Shown: piece after piece, positions 1-7,493 of the stretch
Position numbering within the stretch: position 1 is the stretch's first letter
Layout: every line of letters starts with the position of its first letter
NCBI GenBank assembly: GCA_014800785.1
Contig: JAAVFK010000018.1
Coordinates: 57,602 to 89,769 of the forward strand
Direction of reading: 5' to 3'
Length of the DNA stretch: 32,168 nt
From: Bacteroidales bacterium
Lineage (GTDB): Bacteria; Bacteroidota; Bacteroidia; Bacteroidales; Muribaculaceae
Notes under the pieces: generated by a model
The model's database searches: none
The model's input: the letters and a program-made list of their open reading frames with translations, nothing else
What the model was told of the DNA's origin: nothing
Made by a program: the position numbers and the translations under genes

Positions 1-92
1 GGCACTTCTTCGGCCGGGAACACAACGGTGTCTTCGCGACAGGCGGTGAGGAGCAGGGCCGCCACACCGATAACAGCCAGTTTCTTCACCAT
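1..92 (-). CDS. Surface lipoprotein, N-terminal part only (runs off window edge)
   Basis: Reading leftwards from an ATG at 92-90, the 30 visible codons begin MVKKLAVIGVAALLLTAC: a short basic start, a hydrophobic core and a lipobox (L15-T16-A17-C18), so this is a lipoprotein signal peptide. The residues after the lipidated cysteine are R-E-D, an acidic patch of the kind that in Bacteroidetes marks lipoproteins for display on the outer surface (established for the phylum; inferred here). It starts about 10 nt after the stop of the upstream surface-protein gene on the same strand, so the two are probably one operon. The mature domain is outside the window, so the family cannot be named; a BtuG-like or other corrinoid-binding lipoprotein is only a guess from the neighbour. 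Confidence 0.75.
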   Translation of the reverse strand, partial: MVKKLAVIGVAALLLTACREDTVVFPAEEV

Positions 93-102
93 ATTATCTG
101 AA

Positions 103-1125
103 TTATCTGACGATGATCGTTGTTCCACGGGCTCCGCGTTTGAGCGCGCGGCCTTCGGAGAGGGCGGGAAGTCCGCGGAGGTCTATGGCGCGGGGGGCGA
201 GGTCGTCGGCGGTCGGGAGGGAGAGGCCCGACTCCGGGAGCGGTGCGTCGGGATGGAGGTCTTCGGCACCGGCGACTTCGGTCGAGCTTTCGCCGAGCCA
301 GCCGAGAGTCTGGCGAACGCCGGTCTGGACCTTGATGAAGTCGATGTGGGTCAGTGCCACGGGACGGCCTTCGGCGTCGACGGCGTGACTGATATCGAAA
401 CCTTCGGGGTCGGTCAGGGGCTTGTTGTCGGCATAGCCCCAGTCATAAAAATAGGTGATGTAGTTGGTGCCTTTGCCGTTTGAGTCGACACCGTTGTCGG
501 GGAGACGGGTGACGTTCTCGAAGGTGATTGACTCGGCGTCGATCCACTCGGGCCAGTAGTTCTGTGAGTGTTCGCGGTTTTTCTCGAGCCAGCCCGAGGT
601 ACCGTCGGAACATTCCCAGGCGATGTATTCGGCGTCTACGAGATAGGATTTCTTGGAATCGGTCACGGGCTGATGGTCGGCCGAGGGACGGAAGTAGGTG
701 ATTGTAAGATGGCGCGAGGCATTTTCGGCTTCGGAGCCTTCGAGTTCGAACCATTCGTCGTCGGGGAGGCCGTTGCCGTTGGTGTCCTGGGACACCCATA
801 CGACTCCGGGTTCGGCCGAGCCGAGATGCTGAGCTTCGTTGGTCATCACGGCGTTGCCGTAGACGCGGAAGTCGGCTTCGCCGACGACATTGACGACGGG
901 GTGGTCGAATCCGAAGACGACGTAGCCGCCGAAGGCGCCGAGCGAGATGAGGCCGGGACGGGCATCGCCGACGAGCTGTTCGGCCGCGGCGTCGACGGGC
1001 GACAACGGCGCGACGACTTCGGGCACATCGTTCAGGAACTGGCCCGGAGCGGGACAAAATTCATAGACCCGGGCAATATAAGGAGAATGAGCAGCCAACA
1101 AAGCCGCCATCAAAATCGTATTCAT
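103..1125 (-). CDS. Conserved Bacteroidales cell-surface protein, possibly part of a corrinoid-uptake locus
   Basis: The 340-residue protein has a short hydrophobic N-terminus (residues 1-13) followed by SPYIARVYEFCPAPGQF, then ISLGAFGGYVVFGFDHPVVN (about 60-79) and a D114-rich stretch DTNGNGLPDDEW (114-126) that looks like a calcium-binding loop. From memory, Bacteroides proteins of this type, annotated only as 'cell surface protein', lie in vitamin B12 transport loci next to BtuB/BtuG genes; a BtuB-like receptor lies elsewhere in this window at 28551-30608. Molecular function is unknown. The C-terminus (ALKRGARGTTIIVR) vaguely resembles a degenerate sorting tail. A TAACTTTG box ends only 5 nt before the ATG, so the mRNA may be leaderless or translation may begin at M6. 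High GC and codon use match the core genome. Confidence 0.75.
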   Translation of the reverse strand: MNTILMAALLAAHSPYIARVYEFCPAPGQFLNDVPEVVAPLSPVDAAAEQLVGDARPGLISLGAFGGYVVFGFDHPVVNVVGEADFRVYGNAVMTNEAQHLGSAEPGVVWVSQDTNGNGLPDDEWFELEGSEAENASRHLTITYFRPSADHQPVTDSKKSYLVDAEYIAWECSDGTSGWLEKNREHSQNYWPEWIDAESITFENVTRLPDNGVDSNGKGTNYITYFYDWGYADNKPLTDPEGFDISHAVDAEGRPVALTHIDFIKVQTGVRQTLGWLGESSTEVAGAEDLHPDAPLPESGLSLPTADDLAPRAIDLRGLPALSEGRALKRGARGTTIIVR

Positions 1126-1130
1126 GCCCG

Positions 1131-1138
1131 CAAAGTTA
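1131..1138 (-). promoter_or_regulatory. -7 promoter box of the cell-surface protein gene
   Basis: Minus-strand TAACTTTG matches the Bacteroidetes TAnnTTTG element exactly. It lies 5 nt upstream of the ATG at 1125, which would put the transcription start at or next to the start codon. No clear TTTG was identified at the -33 spacing. Confidence 0.55.
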
Positions 1139-1202
1139 ACGAAAATTTCGAGTAGGATTATTAGAAATTTTTGTTAATTTCGTATCTTAATATCAGAATC
1201 AG

Positions 1203-2126
1203 ATGGAAGAAAACAATAATATAACTTTGAATCCATTATCCGGGAATAATAATTCTGGACTAATGCCTGTTGAAAATCTCATTCATATCATAAGAGGGCA
1301 ACAAGTCATGATTGACAGTGATTTGGCGCGGTTATATGGGGTAGAGACAAAGCGATTAAATGAGCAAGTAAAACGCAATATCGACCGCTTCCCGGAAGAT
1401 TTTATGTTCCAACTCACCAAAAGTGAATCTGAAGATTCAAGGTCGCAAATTGCGACCTTGAAGCAGGGGCACAATATAAAATATCAGCCTTATGCCTTTA
1501 CTGAGAATGGAATTGCCATGTTGAGTAGTGTACTACGATCTAAGAGTGCAATTGAGGTAAATATAAGGATAATGCGAGCTTTTACTGCGATGCGTAGTTT
1601 TCTGATGAGTAATGCGCACATATTCCAGAGACTTGAAACTGTAGAACACAATTATTTACTCGTTAATCGCCATCTCTCTGAACATGACAGGAAGTTTGAG
1701 GAAATACTATCTCGTCTTGATGACAAGGAAGCCGAACCAATCGAAGGTTTCTTCTATGAAGGACAAATATTTGATGCATATACTCTGATCTCAGATTTAG
1801 TCAGGAAGGCTGATGCTCGTATTATCCTCATAGACAATTATGTTGACGATCGGGTTCTGAAAACACTTGATAAACGTAAGGATGGTGTTTCGGCTACAGT
1901 ATTCACTAATCCGCGTAATTCACAAATCAATCTTGATATTAGAAGACATAATGCCCAATATCCGGCTATCAACCTCCGGCATTGCACTAACGTCCATGAC
2001 AGATTCCTGATAATTGACGATACTGTCTATTTTATCGGCGGATCTATCAAAGACCTCGGGAAAAAGATAGTTGCCTTCAGCCAAATGCATCAGTCCCCGG
2101 ATGATATTCTATCCAAAATCAGGTGA
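1203..2126 (+). CDS. ORF6N-domain protein with C-terminal PLD-like domain
   Basis: The 307-residue protein has an ORF6N-type DNA-binding domain at about residues 22-110 (LIHIIRGQQVMIDSDLARLY, RFPEDFMFQL, YAFTENGIAMLSSVL), the domain found in phage antirepressor-like and chromosomal regulators. Residues 135-175 look helical or coiled-coil. Residues 185-295 resemble a phospholipase-D-like half with H265-DRFLIID and G279-GSIKDLGKK; the HxK position reads H-D-R, so catalysis is doubtful. The gene is clearly AT-richer than the genes at both sides and is convergent with the ATPase/nuclease pair, consistent with an acquired patch. It likely binds DNA; a regulatory or defence role is inference. Alternative start: M21. 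Confidence 0.85.
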   Translation: MEENNNITLNPLSGNNNSGLMPVENLIHIIRGQQVMIDSDLARLYGVETKRLNEQVKRNIDRFPEDFMFQLTKSESEDSRSQIATLKQGHNIKYQPYAFTENGIAMLSSVLRSKSAIEVNIRIMRAFTAMRSFLMSNAHIFQRLETVEHNYLLVNRHLSEHDRKFEEILSRLDDKEAEPIEGFFYEGQIFDAYTLISDLVRKADARIILIDNYVDDRVLKTLDKRKDGVSATVFTNPRNSQINLDIRRHNAQYPAINLRHCTNVHDRFLIIDDTVYFIGGSIKDLGKKIVAFSQMHQSPDDILSKIR

Positions 2127-2241
2127 TAGTTCGACACTATTGTCAAACTCGGGAATTAAACGAAATTTTCGATAACCCGCACCCACCCGCCCATTATCTG
2201 ACATCAGCAAAACCGCATATCTCGCGCGTCCCGCCCAGCTA

Positions 2242-2256
2242 TCAAGGAATCCTTGA
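2242..2256. repeat. Short perfect palindrome in convergent intergenic gap
   Basis: TCAAGGA and TCCTTGA are separated by one base. It sits between the convergent ORF6N gene and the nuclease-like gene (gap 2127-2367). No T-tract follows, so it is not a clear terminator. The rest of this gap is AT-rich and shows no gene. Confidence 0.3.
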
Positions 2257-2367
2257 CAACTGCTTCTGATGGTAATAAATATAAGACCAAATATTATAAC
2301 CTTGATGTCATCATATCCGTTGGGTATAGAGTAGGGAGGTCGTCCGAGGATGGAACAGCGTGAGCAA

Positions 2368-2871
2368 TTAAAGGTTTATGGGGAGGTCGGGTTGGTTGTT
2401 CTTCAGGATGCGGAGTTCAATGTTGTATTGTTGCTTGAAGCGGACACGGGCTTCTTCAACCTTAATTTTCGAACTGCTTTTCGGGCCACATCCGGCTGTC
2501 ACGATTCTGGCCCGGGTCTTGTCTTGCGCAGACGGATACGGTTTGAATAATTTATTCTTTACAGTCGCCTCAAGCTGTTCTATCGCATGCTCTATATCTT
2601 TCCCCTTAAGTTCGAGGAATACAGCTATGCCTCTATCACCATTAGGGACAGGCTGATCGGAAACCAATAATAATTTGTCACACTTAAATCCATCCTTTAT
2701 GATATAATCGTCAATCTGAAACACAGCGGAGACAGAAGAGCCGGAAATATTTACCCTATAGGATTTCCCGTTCTCGGACACACGGACCGATGTCCGTTCC
2801 TGCCATGGCTGAGCAGCCCGGAATCCTTTTTCTTTAAGCCTGTTGACGAGCAGGAGAGCAAAATCAGCCAT
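2368..2871 (-). CDS. Small PD-(D/E)XK-like nuclease candidate, partner of the upstream ATPase
   Basis: I do not recognise a named family. The 167-residue protein shows the layout of a PD-(D/E)XK nuclease core: strands leading to C64-D65-KLLLV, then AVFLELKG with E87-x-K89, then a helix with Q99-L (HAIEQLEAT), as in RecB-like and related nucleases. D65, E87, K89 and Q99 would be the active-site set. This is pattern recognition, not a database match. The gene overlaps the end of the ATPase gene by 8 nt, so the two are translationally coupled and probably form a complex. The pairing (ATPase first, small nuclease second) resembles Septu-like defence modules in organisation, but Septu uses an HNH nuclease. 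AT-rich relative to flanks. Confidence 0.75.
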   Translation of the reverse strand: MADFALLLVNRLKEKGFRAAQPWQERTSVRVSENGKSYRVNISGSSVSAVFQIDDYIIKDGFKCDKLLLVSDQPVPNGDRGIAVFLELKGKDIEHAIEQLEATVKNKLFKPYPSAQDKTRARIVTAGCGPKSSSKIKVEEARVRFKQQYNIELRILKNNQPDLPINL

Positions 2872-4051
2872 AGATAATGTCGTTGAGGGCCAGTATCAGA
2901 TTCTCATACTCATCGGAAGTGGAATCAAGATAGGTTCCGTCAATCATGTGAAGTTCGGTATCAAGCAATTGTGAGCATTTTCCGTCCGCCACACTCCATG
3001 CACCTACCATTGACGAATCCAGTTCGGGAATATCAAGATTCAAATTATCGTATACTTCGGGAGATTTCCGACGGGCCTTATGGGCAAGCATCATGATATT
3101 AAGAGCCGTCAATATGTACGGACTGTGAGTAGCCATAGTCAGATCCATCACAGCCTTGTCAGCCTTCAGACATTCTCCTACAAGATAACGCATCAGTCCC
3201 CATTGATTGGACGGAAAGAGACTAAGTTCCGGTTCTTCGAGGTGCAGACTTATCCTGCGATATGGGAAACTTCCGATATTGAGGCTTGTGGAGAATTTCG
3301 AAAGATTATCCCCTGCGGCCAAGAAGCGTATAATGGAGGAGTTCATCGCATCCACTATATTATAGTAGCGGGAGAAGTAAGCGGCGATCAGATGTAGCGC
3401 GACGCTACTCTGCATTCCGGAGGAAGCACTCGTAAGAGGGAGATTATCGAATCCCGAATTGTGGCCCGAACGTTCCGAACTAACTATCACTCTTCGTCCG
3501 GCAGTAGTCTTTCTCACCGACATCTTCACACCGAGGTACTTCATTTCCTCAACGGATATCACCTCAATCGCTTTCTGATAATTAAGGAATGTCTCGTCCA
3601 GATAGAACATATTGTGACGCAACGTCACATTTCCGGCAGCCAAATCAGGGATAAGCACCCTTTTGTCGGAGATATACCCTATCTTTTGCAATGTAAGCTG
3701 AGCTTCCTCGACCATCTTCTGCGGAAAACTGAGATGATTTCCTTTCATGCAGATGAGGAAAGAACCATAGGTGTAGACAATTTCCGAATCATGACGTACA
3801 AAATGTTTCAGGCCATTATCGGAAAGTATGGAGTCCGAGCGAAACCGGAAAGGAGTGGGAATACCGGAATTCTTAAAATAAGAACGCACACAACACATCT
3901 TATAAATCCATCTCATCATGGCAAGCACCTTCATGATAGTACTTTTCCCACTTCCGGACTCACCTATAAAAACGTTGAAGCGCTTTATATCGGACAAAAC
4001 CACTTCTTCTATGGGTCCTAACCGACGAATTACGAGGCTTTCTTGCAACAT
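2864..4051 (-). CDS. SMC/OLD-like AAA (ABC-type) ATPase
   Basis: The 395-residue protein has Walker A G30-ESGSGKST (30-38), an ABC-signature-like segment SASSGMQS (208-215), Walker B RISLHLEEPELSLFP with catalytic glutamate E272/E273, and an H-loop-like ATHSPYIL (H309). No transmembrane segments and no TOPRIM motif are seen, so it is not a complete OLD/GajA nuclease. Such soluble ATPases (AAA_15/AAA_21-type) act as sensors or motors in many prophage-defence systems such as PARIS, Septu and Gabija. Here it is the first gene of a two-gene operon with the nuclease-like protein, starting 20 nt after the hairpin that follows tRNA-Ser. No good -7 box was found between hairpin and ATG; transcription may come from the tRNA promoter. 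Confidence 0.85.
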   Translation of the reverse strand: MLQESLVIRRLGPIEEVVLSDIKRFNVFIGESGSGKSTIMKVLAMMRWIYKMCCVRSYFKNSGIPTPFRFRSDSILSDNGLKHFVRHDSEIVYTYGSFLICMKGNHLSFPQKMVEEAQLTLQKIGYISDKRVLIPDLAAGNVTLRHNMFYLDETFLNYQKAIEVISVEEMKYLGVKMSVRKTTAGRRVIVSSERSGHNSGFDNLPLTSASSGMQSSVALHLIAAYFSRYYNIVDAMNSSIIRFLAAGDNLSKFSTSLNIGSFPYRRISLHLEEPELSLFPSNQWGLMRYLVGECLKADKAVMDLTMATHSPYILTALNIMMLAHKARRKSPEVYDNLNLDIPELDSSMVGAWSVADGKCSQLLDTELHMIDGTYLDSTSDEYENLILALNDIIYG

Positions 4052-4071
4052 AACAGAACGAGGGGATATGA

Positions 4072-4100
4072 TTAACCCCGCCGAGTGTCAGCGGGGTTAA
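4072..4100 (-). terminator. Hairpin after tRNA-Ser (terminator or attenuator)
   Basis: Perfect 10-bp stem TTAACCCCGC / GCGGGGTTAA with a 9-nt loop (4082-4090). It lies 14 nt beyond the encoded CCA end of tRNA-Ser and 20 nt before the ATPase ATG. No long T-tract follows on the minus strand, so termination may be partial. Confidence 0.6.
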
Positions 4101-4114
4101 ATAGATTGATGTTA

Positions 4115-4202
<88 letters not shown>

Positions 4203-4230
4203 TTATAGCGGGTTGGTGGGTTTTGCGGTG

Positions 4231-4262
4231 CAAAGTTACATCTTTTTTCTGTTTCCACCAAA
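4231..4262 (-). promoter_or_regulatory. Promoter of tRNA-Ser
   Basis: On the minus strand a TTTG at 4262-4259 is followed after 20 nt by TAACTTTG at 4238-4231, matching the Bacteroidetes sigma-ABfr consensus in both boxes and spacing. The tRNA 5' end is 28 nt downstream. Confidence 0.8.
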
Positions 4263-4352
4263 TTTTAGACGATTTTTTTGATGCGCACCCCCATTTTTCT
4301 ACTTTGGCTGTGGTTTACGCGCTTTTGATGATGTTTTTTCGCCTCTTTTTAC

Positions 4353-4360
4353 TAATTTTG
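4353..4360 (+). promoter_or_regulatory. -7 promoter box of the GlsB-like gene
   Basis: TAATTTTG matches TAnnTTTG. It implies a leader of about 75-80 nt before the ATG at 4446, and makes the upstream GTG at 4374 less attractive as the start. The -33 TTTG is not at ideal spacing. The promoter is divergent from that of tRNA-Ser. Confidence 0.55.
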
Positions 4361-4445
4361 CAGATTATGGGCAGTGAACGCTTTTCGAAATGGCCTGCAG
4401 GCTGTAGAGGGGGTTCGTCCGTGCCCGTGTACAGTAACCAGTATC

Positions 4446-5393
4446 ATGGAAGAAGTCATCGAGAAAGTTGATCGCCGGGCGATCGAGGCCGAACTTACGC
4501 CGGAGCGCTTTCTGCGCCCGACCAATAAGGCCGGAAACGAAATCTATGTAGTCGACGCCGTGTCGGCCCCGAATGTGATGCGCGAAATCGGACGCCTGAG
4601 AGAACTGGCGTTCCGCGATGCCGGGGGCGGAACGGGGAAGGCCCTGGATATCGATGAGTTCGACACGATGGATCCTCCGTGCCGTCAGCTGATCGTCTGG
4701 GATCCGGAGGCGAAGGAGATCGTCGGCGGATACCGCTTCATTCTCGGCGAGGAGATCCGGCTGGAGAACGGAGTGCCGCGCATCGCGACATCCCACCTCT
4801 TCAATTTCTCGGACAAGTTCATCAAGGAAATCCTGCCCGAGACCCTTGAGCTGGGCCGCTCGTTCGTATCGCCGAAGTATCAGAGCGCGACCGCGGGCCG
4901 CAAGGCCCTTTACGCTCTCGACAATCTCTGGGACGGACTCGGGGCGCTGACGGTCATCTATCCGAGTATCAAGTATCTGTTCGGCAAGGTGACGATGTAT
5001 CCCAATTACGGCACCCGTTCGCGCGACCTCGTCTTGGGATTCCTCCACAAGTATTTCCACGATCCTGATGACCTCGTGACGCCGATCAAGGCCCTGCCTA
5101 CCGCGGCGCTCTCGCCCGAGATTCAGGGCAATTTCACCGGATCGTCGTTCAAGGAGGACTACAAGATCCTGAACGCGGCGATCCGTGCAGACGGGCGCAA
5201 CATCCCGCCGCTGGTCAACGCCTATATGAACCTCTCGCCGACGATGCGTATGTTCGGAACGGCTATCAACGACGAATTCGGAGATGTCGAGGAGAGCGGA
5301 ATCCTGCTTAAGATCTCCGAAATCTTCGAGGAGAAGAAGGAGCGCCATATCGGCACCTTCACGATCCGGAAAGTAGAGGGAGAGAAGAACTGA
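4446..5393 (+). CDS. glsB: GNAT-fold N-acyltransferase, GlsB-type (glycine/amino-acid lipid synthesis)
   Basis: The 315-residue protein has the GNAT acyltransferase layout known from GlsB/OlsB-type enzymes: PNVMREIGRLRELAFRDAGG, DEFDTMDPPCRQLIVWDPEAKEIVGGYRF and ELGRSFVSPKYQ. In Bacteroides GlsB makes the mono-acylated amino acid (glycine-lipid precursor) from an acyl carrier; GlsA adds the second chain. No GlsA-like gene is in the window. I chose the ATG at 4446 because homologs recalled from Bacteroides begin near MEE and because an in-frame GTG extension at 4374 has no family-like sequence. It stands 119 nt before the nonulosonate genes on the same strand; a LegH-type sugar N-acetyltransferase is a less likely alternative since the motifs fit lipid acyltransferases. 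Confidence 0.8.
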   Translation: MEEVIEKVDRRAIEAELTPERFLRPTNKAGNEIYVVDAVSAPNVMREIGRLRELAFRDAGGGTGKALDIDEFDTMDPPCRQLIVWDPEAKEIVGGYRFILGEEIRLENGVPRIATSHLFNFSDKFIKEILPETLELGRSFVSPKYQSATAGRKALYALDNLWDGLGALTVIYPSIKYLFGKVTMYPNYGTRSRDLVLGFLHKYFHDPDDLVTPIKALPTAALSPEIQGNFTGSSFKEDYKILNAAIRADGRNIPPLVNAYMNLSPTMRMFGTAINDEFGDVEESGILLKISEIFEEKKERHIGTFTIRKVEGEKN

Positions 5394-5512
5394 AAACGCA
5401 GGCGTTGCGAACCTTATGGTGCGCGGCGCGGTTTTGAATTCCGGGGGGAGGCAGAGAAACCTTTTAGTTTTTAGTATTGAATGGTTTCTGAAACAAACGA
5501 CATTTTTTACAG

Positions 5513-6490
5513 ATGAAGAAAATAGTGGTCACCGGGGCCGACGGGTTCATCGGCTCGCACCTGACCGAGGCGCTGCTCGCCGAGGGATATGAGGTGAAGG
5601 CTCTGGCGCAATACAATTCGTTCAACAACTGGGGACACCTCGAGGGACTCCGCCACGAGAATCTGGAGGTGGTCACGGGCGACGTACGCGACGCGGCTTT
5701 CTGCCGTCACCTTCTGAAAGGGGCCGACACGGTCATGCACCTCGCGGCGCTGATAGCGATTCCATACAGCTACGTCGCTCCCGAGAGCTATGTGGACACC
5801 AACGTGAAGGGGACGCTCAACATCTGTCAGGCCGCGCTCGATCTCGGTCTGGAGCGGGTGTTGGTCACCAGCACGTCCGAGGTCTACGGGACAGCGCAGT
5901 ATGTGCCGATCGACGAGAAGCATCCGCGCCAGCCGCAGTCGCCCTACTCGGCATCGAAGATCGGCGCCGACGCGATCGCCAAGAGTTTCCACAATGCCTT
6001 CGGGCTCCCGCTGACGATAGTCAGGCCGTTCAACACCTACGGCCCGCGCCAGTCGGCCCGCGCGTTTATCCCGACAGTGATCACCCAGATAGCCAACGGC
6101 GCGCGCCAGATCAAGGTCGGCGACCTCTCCCCCACGCGCGACTTCAACTTCGTCACCGACACGGCGGCCGGTTTCATAGCCATAGCCAAATCTGACGAGG
6201 CTGTGGGCCGCGAGCTGAACATCGCGACCGGCACGGAGGTGTCGATGCGCGATACGCTGGAGACGGTGGCCCGGGTGATGGGCGCCGAGGTCGAATTCAC
6301 CGTTGACCCCGAACGCCTCCGCCCCTCGAAGAGCGAGGTCTTCCGTCTCTGCGGCGACAGCACGGAGCTCAGACGTCTGACCGGCTGGGCACCGAAGGTC
6401 ACCCTCGAGGAGGGACTGCGCCGCACGGCCGAATGGTTTCTCAACGACGACCATCTGAAACAATACAAGTCCGATATCTATAACCGATGA
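5513..6490 (+). CDS. legB: NAD-dependent sugar 4,6-dehydratase/epimerase (LegB-like)
   Basis: A 325-residue short-chain dehydrogenase fold: NAD-binding T7-GADGFIG (7-14), STSEVYG, YSASK (YxxxK catalytic pair) and RPFNTYGPRQ. The S-T-S-E arrangement is typical of nucleotide-sugar 4,6-dehydratases such as LegB, which makes the 4-keto-6-deoxy intermediate of legionaminic acid. The following genes (ATP-grasp, NeuB, NeuC, NeuA types) support a nonulosonate role. Its stop overlaps the next ATG by 4 nt (ATGA), so it leads an operon. A weak -7-like TAGTATTG at 5472-5479 is the only promoter candidate. Exact substrate (UDP- or GDP-GlcNAc, or another sugar) cannot be told from sequence. Confidence 0.8.
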   Translation: MKKIVVTGADGFIGSHLTEALLAEGYEVKALAQYNSFNNWGHLEGLRHENLEVVTGDVRDAAFCRHLLKGADTVMHLAALIAIPYSYVAPESYVDTNVKGTLNICQAALDLGLERVLVTSTSEVYGTAQYVPIDEKHPRQPQSPYSASKIGADAIAKSFHNAFGLPLTIVRPFNTYGPRQSARAFIPTVITQIANGARQIKVGDLSPTRDFNFVTDTAAGFIAIAKSDEAVGRELNIATGTEVSMRDTLETVARVMGAEVEFTVDPERLRPSKSEVFRLCGDSTELRRLTGWAPKVTLEEGLRRTAEWFLNDDHLKQYKSDIYNR

Positions 6491-7437
6491 ACAAGAATAA
6501 AATCACGATTCTTATGCTCGGCGGCGCGCGGCGCGTGTCGATGGCCGAGCTTCTCAAGCGCAGCGGCGAACGTATAGGCCGTGAAGTGGAGATCATCAGC
6601 TATGAACTGCTCGAACAGGTTCCCATCGCCATCGCGGGGCGTGTGATTGTCGGACTCCGGTGGAGCGACCCGAAGGTGGTCGACGACATCGTCCGCGTCT
6701 GCGGTGAGAACGACGTCAACATCATCCTGCCGTTCGTGGACGGCGCGATCGAGATCGCGGCCAAATGTAAGGAGGCGCTCCCCGACGTATTCGTGCCCGT
6801 CGGCGACTTCGAGACGAGCCGGATCATGTTTGACAAGATCGAGGCCGCCAAGGCCTTCGGCGAGGCGGGGCTTCCGATCCCTGCGACATACCGCGCGATC
6901 AACGCCGAGATGCCGGCCATCGCGAAGCCGCGCCACGGTTCGGCCTCGCGCGGAATCCACATCTTCCACAATATCGACGACCTTATGCACCTGCCCAACC
7001 TGCAGGACTATATCGTACAGGAATATATCGAGAACCGCGAGGAGTATACGGTCGACTGTTACGTCACACAGAAGGGCGAGATACTGACGGTCGTTCCCCG
7101 CGCACGCCTCGAAGTGATGGGTGGGGAGGTAACGCGTACCATCACCTGCCGTAACGCGACGCTCGACCGCATGAGCCGCGAGGTGATCACGAAATTCGGC
7201 CTCCTCGGCCCTGTGACGCTTCAGTTCCTCCACGATCTCGACACGGACCGCTATCTGCTGATGGAGGTCAATCCGAGACTCGGCGGCGGCGTGATCTGCT
7301 CGATATACGCCGGCGCACCGATAGCGGACTATATCATCGACGAGTCGCGCGGAATCCCCCTGAAGCCGTGTGACGACTGGGCCTACAACACTTTGATGGC
7401 CCGATATCAGAAAGAAGCTATTTTCTACGAAGGATAA
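6487..7437 (+). CDS. ATP-grasp enzyme in nonulosonate cluster
   Basis: The 316-residue protein resembles carbamoyl-phosphate-synthase-like ATP-grasp proteins: an N-terminal Rossmann-like lobe (ITILMLGGARRVSMAELL), the glycine-rich loop KPRHGSASRGI (near residues 148-158), QEYIENREEYTVDC, and the metal-binding LMEVNPRLGGG. ATP-grasp enzymes join a carboxylate to an amine or thiol through an acyl-phosphate. The partner substrate is unknown. It is translationally coupled to legB by a 4-nt overlap and is followed after 56 nt by the NeuB gene, so it probably modifies the sugar, its precursor, or attaches an amino-acid group. This slot is where LegC aminotransferase would often be found, but no PLP motif is present. 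Confidence 0.8.
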   Translation: MNKNKITILMLGGARRVSMAELLKRSGERIGREVEIISYELLEQVPIAIAGRVIVGLRWSDPKVVDDIVRVCGENDVNIILPFVDGAIEIAAKCKEALPDVFVPVGDFETSRIMFDKIEAAKAFGEAGLPIPATYRAINAEMPAIAKPRHGSASRGIHIFHNIDDLMHLPNLQDYIVQEYIENREEYTVDCYVTQKGEILTVVPRARLEVMGGEVTRTITCRNATLDRMSREVITKFGLLGPVTLQFLHDLDTDRYLLMEVNPRLGGGVICSIYAGAPIADYIIDESRGIPLKPCDDWAYNTLMARYQKEAIFYEG

Positions 7438-7493
7438 CGCGGGATAACGCGCGTACGCGTGCGGATCCCCGAACAAGAGATACAGAAATAAGT

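Noticed and set aside
4374-4445. GTG start adding 24 residues to the GlsB-like protein
   Set aside because: The extension lies in the expected leader just after the -7 box and does not resemble the family N-terminus.
4365-5348. Open minus-strand frame of 327 codons opposite the GlsB-like gene
   Set aside because: Low-complexity charged sequence; the plus-strand frame has clear family motifs.
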